A stretch of 64,000 bases of DNA from Brevibacillus agri (lineage in GTDB: Bacteria; Bacillota; Bacilli; Brevibacillales; Brevibacillaceae). The position numbers and the translations under genes are program-made. The stretch is from assembly GCF_004117055.1 (NCBI RefSeq), contig NZ_CP026363.1, positions 5,008,501 through 5,072,500 on the forward strand, given 5' to 3'. Of this stretch, positions 60,314 through 64,000 are shown piece after piece (within the stretch, counting starts at the first letter, position 1; each line of letters opens with the position of its first letter). The notes beneath the pieces were generated by a model. The model made no database searches and had not been told where the DNA came from. It worked only from the letters and a program-made list of their open reading frames with translations.

Positions 60314-61522
60314 TTATTTAACTTGACTGAAAATCTCAAACATCGGCACCATGATGGATAGCACGATAGTTCCCACAATTCCGGACAAACAGACGATCAT
60401 AATTGGTTCGATTAGCGACTTGATTTTGTCAACAGAGTTCTCCACTTCCTTTTCGTAGAAATCTGCAACCTTGTCCAGCATCGAATCAAGCGAACCTGTC
60501 TCTTCGCCAACCGCAATCATATGGGACACCATCGGAGGGATTACCCACGATTTTTTGAACGGCTCTGACAGAGGTCGACCTTGGCGCAGGCTTTCTTTCG
60601 CCTCGCCAATGGATTTGCTGATAAGCTGGTTCCCTACCACTCCCTCGACGATGTTGAGAGATTGCAGAATCGGAACCGAGCTGGCAAATAACGTAGCAAG
60701 CGTTCTGGTCATTCTTGCTACCGCGCCTTTTTGCAGCAGCTTGCCGAATATTGGTAGTTTTAACATACCATAGTCAGTGTAATATCGTCCATAAGAAGTG
60801 TTGACAAAAATTCGAAAACCGATAAACAGTGCCAAAAGTCCTAGAAAATAGAGATACCACACTTCAACCAGGCTGTTGCTAAAGCCCATGACCGCTTTCG
60901 TAATCGCCGGCAATTCCGCTTGAAAGCCTGCAAACATATCGACAAACGTCGGCACAATGCTGACCAGCAAAAAGACCGTGACGGTGACGGACATCAAGCC
61001 TACGGTCACCGGGTACGCCATCGCCGACTTGATCTTTTCCTTTGTGTAGTAGGACTTTTCGTAAAACGTAGCCAGCCTGTCCAGTACAAGCTCCATATTC
61101 CCCGACGCCTCGCCCGCGCGCACCATGCTGATGAATAGCGGCTCAAACACCTTCGGAAACTTGGCGCACGCCTCGGACAGTTGTGTCCCTTGCTGCAAAT
61201 CTACCTCGATATCCACCAAGTATTTGCGCAGCTTTTTGCTCTCGGTCTGTGCAGCGAGGATATGTACCGATTCTACGATCCCGATGCCCGCGCGAATCAG
61301 CGTGGCAAACTGGCGCAAGAAAATGACGATGTCCCTGCCTTTTACCGGTCGGGTGAGCTCGATGTTGCGGTCGAGCACGCCTTTGATCGGCTCCTGCATG
61401 TTCAGCACGAGGACGCCTTGCTGCTTCAATTCCATGATGGCAGAGTTTCTTGTATTGGCTTCGATTTTGCCCCTGACCTTTTTCCCCGTCCGCTCGCGGC
61501 CTTCGTATTGAAAAGTAGGCAT
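60314..61522 (-). CDS. pilC: Type IV pilus inner-membrane platform PilC
   Basis: A 402-residue T2SSF protein with two repeats, residues about 65-190 and 265-390. The markers are IFLRQFATLIRAGIGIVESV in the first half and MTRTLATLFASSVPILQSLN in the second, plus the glycine motif VRAGEASGNMELVLDRLATF and VGEETGSLDSMLDKVADF. Three membrane helices are expected. Its start overlaps the pilT stop codon (TAATG). Confidence 0.93.
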   Translation of the reverse strand: MPTFQYEGRERTGKKVRGKIEANTRNSAIMELKQQGVLVLNMQEPIKGVLDRNIELTRPVKGRDIVIFLRQFATLIRAGIGIVESVHILAAQTESKKLRKYLVDIEVDLQQGTQLSEACAKFPKVFEPLFISMVRAGEASGNMELVLDRLATFYEKSYYTKEKIKSAMAYPVTVGLMSVTVTVFLLVSIVPTFVDMFAGFQAELPAITKAVMGFSNSLVEVWYLYFLGLLALFIGFRIFVNTSYGRYYTDYGMLKLPIFGKLLQKGAVARMTRTLATLFASSVPILQSLNIVEGVVGNQLISKSIGEAKESLRQGRPLSEPFKKSWVIPPMVSHMIAVGEETGSLDSMLDKVADFYEKEVENSVDKIKSLIEPIMIVCLSGIVGTIVLSIMVPMFEIFSQVK

Positions 61523-62565
61523 TACTCCAGCACCCTCTCATTCAGGAAATACTGGGCCGCCTCCATCGTGATCGTGCCGCTTGCGATCAGCTCCTTGATC
61601 GACATCTCCAGCGTATGCATGCCCATCTCCCTGCTTGTCTGGAGAATGCTCTTGATCTGATGCACCTTTTCGCTGCGAATCAGGTTGGCGACCGCAGGGG
61701 TATTGACGAGAATCTCCGTCGCCACCGTCCTGCCACCGCCTACCTTCGGAAAAAGGCGCTGCGAGATGATGCCGACCAGGACGGAAGCGAGCTGTGTCCG
61801 CATTTGCGGCTGTTGGCTGCCGGGGAAAACGTCAATAATCCGGTCGATGGTCTGCGGTGCGTCTGACGTATGCAGCGTCGCGAGCACCAAATGTCCGGTC
61901 TCCGCCGCCGTAATCGCGGTGCTGATCGTCTCCAGATCGCGCATCTCGCCGACGAGAATCACGTCAGGGTCCTGGCGCAGCGCGGCCCGTAGCCCGCTGG
62001 CAAAATCTTTTGTATCAAAGCCGATCTCGCGCTGGTTCACGATGGAGAGCTGATGCTTGTGCAAATACTCGATCGGGTCCTCCAACGTAATCACGTGCTT
62101 TCTCATCGTGCGGTTGATATAGTCGATCATCGCGGCAAGCGTGGTCGATTTCCCGCTGCCTGTCGGACCTGTTACCAGCAGCAGTCCCTGGGGCTTTTGC
62201 GAGAATTTCCGCAAAATCTCCGGCATACAGAGCGATTCAATGGTCGGCACCGATGTCGGAATGACCCGAGCCACGATCCCTGTGCAGCCGCGCTGCTGAT
62301 ACGCGTTCACCCGAAAACGGGACACCCCTGCCAGGCCGTAAGAGAAATCCAGCTCGCCTTTTTCCTGGAACTTGTGGTACATGTGCTCCTGGATCAAGGT
62401 CCGCGCCATCGACTCGGTGTCTTCCGGAGTGAGCGGCGGCAAATCCAGCCGCTTCAGCTCGCCGTCAATCCGAAAGACAGGCGACGTCCCTACCGATATG
62501 TGCAGGTCGGATGCTCTTTTTTCAAAGGCGTACTTCAGCAGCTTGTTAATATCGACACTAGACAC
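61522..62565 (-). CDS. pilT: Type IV pilus retraction ATPase PilT
   Basis: A 347-residue hexameric ATPase. The marks are ASDLHISVGTSPVFRIDG at the N-terminus, Walker A VTGPTGSGKSTTLAAMID, the Asp box ITLEDPIEYLHK, Walker B DPDVILVGEMRDLETI and the His box HLVLATLHTSDAPQTIDR. The AIRNLIRE motif region reads AVANLIRSEKVHQI. It powers twitching and DNA uptake by retraction. ATG is 31 bases after the pilB stop. Confidence 0.93.
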   Translation of the reverse strand: MSSVDINKLLKYAFEKRASDLHISVGTSPVFRIDGELKRLDLPPLTPEDTESMARTLIQEHMYHKFQEKGELDFSYGLAGVSRFRVNAYQQRGCTGIVARVIPTSVPTIESLCMPEILRKFSQKPQGLLLVTGPTGSGKSTTLAAMIDYINRTMRKHVITLEDPIEYLHKHQLSIVNQREIGFDTKDFASGLRAALRQDPDVILVGEMRDLETISTAITAAETGHLVLATLHTSDAPQTIDRIIDVFPGSQQPQMRTQLASVLVGIISQRLFPKVGGGRTVATEILVNTPAVANLIRSEKVHQIKSILQTSREMGMHTLEMSIKELIASGTITMEAAQYFLNERVLE

Positions 62566-62596
62566 GCTTCATCCTCCCTCTTCCTGACGTCGGCCG

Positions 62597-64000
62597 TCAC
62601 TGGCTGACCGATATCCGATAAATTTCTTCCATGGTGGTGATGCCCTGCTTTACTTTGAGCAGGCCATCGTCGAACAACAGGACCATCCCGTTTTTCATCG
62701 CATACTTTTTGTACTCGTGGGACGGGAGGTTTTGGATCAGCATCGAGCGGATCGTGTCGTCGATCTTGAACACCTCGTGAACGGCGATCCTGCCTCGGTA
62801 TCCGGTCATTTGACAGCTTGCGCAGCCTTTTCCCCTCCATAATGTTTCCACGTTCAACCCTTTTTGGGCAAACAACTTCTTCTCCTGTTCGGACGCCTGG
62901 TATTCCTGCTTGCAGTCCTTGCAGATGCGGCGGACGAGCCGCTGCGCGAGTACGCCGTGCACCGAAGAAGCGATCAAAAACGACGGAATGCCCATGTCCA
63001 CGAGACGGGTAATGCTGCTGACCGCGTCGTTGGTATGCAGCGTGCTGAACACCGAGTGCCCGGTGAGCGCGGCGCGGATGGCGATTTCGGCCGTCTCCCT
63101 GTCGCGAATCTCCCCGACCATGATGATGTCCGGGTCCTGGCGCAAAATCGAGCGCAGCGCGGAAGCGAAGCTCATCCCGATATTTTCGTTGACCTGCACC
63201 TGGTTGATCCCGTCAAGCTGATACTCGACAGGGTCCTCGACGGTAATGATGTTGACATGCTCTGAGTTCAAATGGTTGAGCGCCGAGTACAACGTCGTCG
63301 ATTTCCCGCTTCCCGTCGGGCCCGTCACCAGTACGATCCCGTTGGACATGGTAACCAGCTCTTGAAACATCGCCAGATTGCGCTTCGACAGGCCGAGCTG
63401 GCTCATCTCCACCAGAGCGTTGGTCAGGTCAAGCAGACGCATGACGATTTTTTCCCCGTAGATGGTAGGCAAAGTCGACATCCGGATATCAATTTCCTTG
63501 AAGTCTACATTCATCTGCACCCGGCCATCCTGCGGCATCCTGCGTTCGGCGATGTTCAGATTCGCCATGATTTTCAGCCGGGCCGTCAGCATCCCCTGCA
63601 TGTGCCGCGGCAAGACCCGCTCCGTTCGCATCAGACCATCGATGCGGAAACGGACGCGGATGCCGTCTTCCATCGGCTCGATATGGATGTCGCTCGCCCG
63701 AAGCTGGACAGCCTGCTCAAACATTTGGTTGACCAGGCGAACAATCGGCGAATTGTCGTCAAAAATCCGCGCTTCTTCCAAATCCTCCGGCACTTCGATG
63801 CCTTCCATCAGCTCCTGCACAGAGCCTTGCATGCTGTACATTCGCGAGATGGCGCGCTGAATCTCGTCGCGGGTCGCGATCACCACGTTAATGACAAAAC
63901 CCGTGCTCATCCTCAGCTCGTCAATTGCGTAGTAATCAAGCGGGTCAACCATCGCGACAGTCAGCTTGTTCTCTTCTTTTTTCAACGGAACCAGCGAGTG
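62597..64000 (-). CDS. pilB: Type IV pilus extension ATPase PilB, 5' part outside window
   Basis: A T2SSE/PilB ATPase reading off the window edge. The frame is open to 64000 with family sequence (HSLVPLKKEENKLTVAMVDP), so the TTG at 63985 is not the true start. Motifs are SDIHIEPMEDGIRVRFRIDG, Walker A VLVTGPTGSGKSTTLYSALN, Walker B DPDIIMVGEIRDRET, the His box HSVFSTLHTNDAVSSITR and the four-cysteine zinc site (CKDC and CASC). It extends the pilus. First gene of the operon within the window. Confidence 0.93.
   Translation of the reverse strand, partial: HSLVPLKKEENKLTVAMVDPLDYYAIDELRMSTGFVINVVIATRDEIQRAISRMYSMQGSVQELMEGIEVPEDLEEARIFDDNSPIVRLVNQMFEQAVQLRASDIHIEPMEDGIRVRFRIDGLMRTERVLPRHMQGMLTARLKIMANLNIAERRMPQDGRVQMNVDFKEIDIRMSTLPTIYGEKIVMRLLDLTNALVEMSQLGLSKRNLAMFQELVTMSNGIVLVTGPTGSGKSTTLYSALNHLNSEHVNIITVEDPVEYQLDGINQVQVNENIGMSFASALRSILRQDPDIIMVGEIRDRETAEIAIRAALTGHSVFSTLHTNDAVSSITRLVDMGIPSFLIASSVHGVLAQRLVRRICKDCKQEYQASEQEKKLFAQKGLNVETLWRGKGCASCQMTGYRGRIAVHEVFKIDDTIRSMLIQNLPSHEYKKYAMKNGMVLLFDDGLLKVKQGITTMEEIYRISVSQ

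Noticed and set aside
1-64000. CRISPR arrays, rRNA and tRNA genes
   Set aside because: I looked for regularly spaced repeats and for conserved rRNA or tRNA-like segments and saw none. A covariance-model search was not possible here.

Overview
The window is a chromosomal segment from a spore-former-type Firmicute, most likely Brevibacillus or a close Paenibacillaceae relative. This rests on gene content: Des/DesK/DesR, a BceAB-type transporter, TcyP, Btr-like AraC regulators fused to a siderophore-binding domain, FeuA-like lipoproteins, a thermolysin-family protease and a type IV pilus operon. Strong AGGAGG-type ribosome binding sites and a fairly GC-rich background interrupted by AT-rich patches agree with it. 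The species is an inference. I see no rRNA, tRNA, CRISPR array or phage module.

Layout. 1-4.6 kb: a truncated M4 protease gene, an unusual regulator and an orphan OppA-type lipoprotein. 4.6-9.1 kb: an AT-rich accessory patch with gene fragments, a secreted protein, an internally deleted IS1182-type element, an MqsR-like toxin with a zinc-finger/HTH/Panacea antitoxin under two identical palindromes, and a broken PDZ-Lon-like gene. 9.1-19.8 kb: cystine transporter TcyP, a nitrilase-family amidase, remnants of a two-component system, an ankyrin lipoprotein, an unrecognised 582-residue protein, a decayed siderophore locus (frameshifted esterase and regulator), speD and a DUF805 protein.

19.8-31.8 kb is one long leftward cluster: ROK sugar kinase, three Gfo/Idh/MocA dehydrogenases, a peptide-type ABC transporter (binding protein, two permeases, two ATPases), a ROK repressor and a TIM-barrel sugar isomerase. 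A cre-like site precedes the first gene. The set reads as uptake and oxidation of an unidentified sugar derivative. 32-35 kb is the membrane-fluidity module des-desK-desR. 35-36.8 kb holds two unknown genes, one frameshifted in an A6 run. 36.8-42.9 kb is a Fur-controlled siderophore uptake locus with two binding proteins, one fused double permease and an intact AraC/binding-domain regulator.

43-56 kb: an AT-rich secreted protein, a BceAB-type ABC transporter without its two-component system, a damaged acetyltransferase, a secreted amidohydrolase, a MarR-MFS efflux pair, a 2-kb AT-rich insert (lipoprotein and papain-like secreted protein) lying inside a tandem duplication of the 3' end of a metallophosphoesterase gene, the intact metallophosphoesterase, and PsiE. 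56.2-64 kb: a leftward type IV pilus operon pilB-pilT-pilC-pilin-pilD-pilM-pilN-pilO, with pilB cut by the window edge.

A recurring feature is single-base frameshifts in otherwise well-conserved genes. They may be real decay or sequence errors; the bases alone cannot decide.
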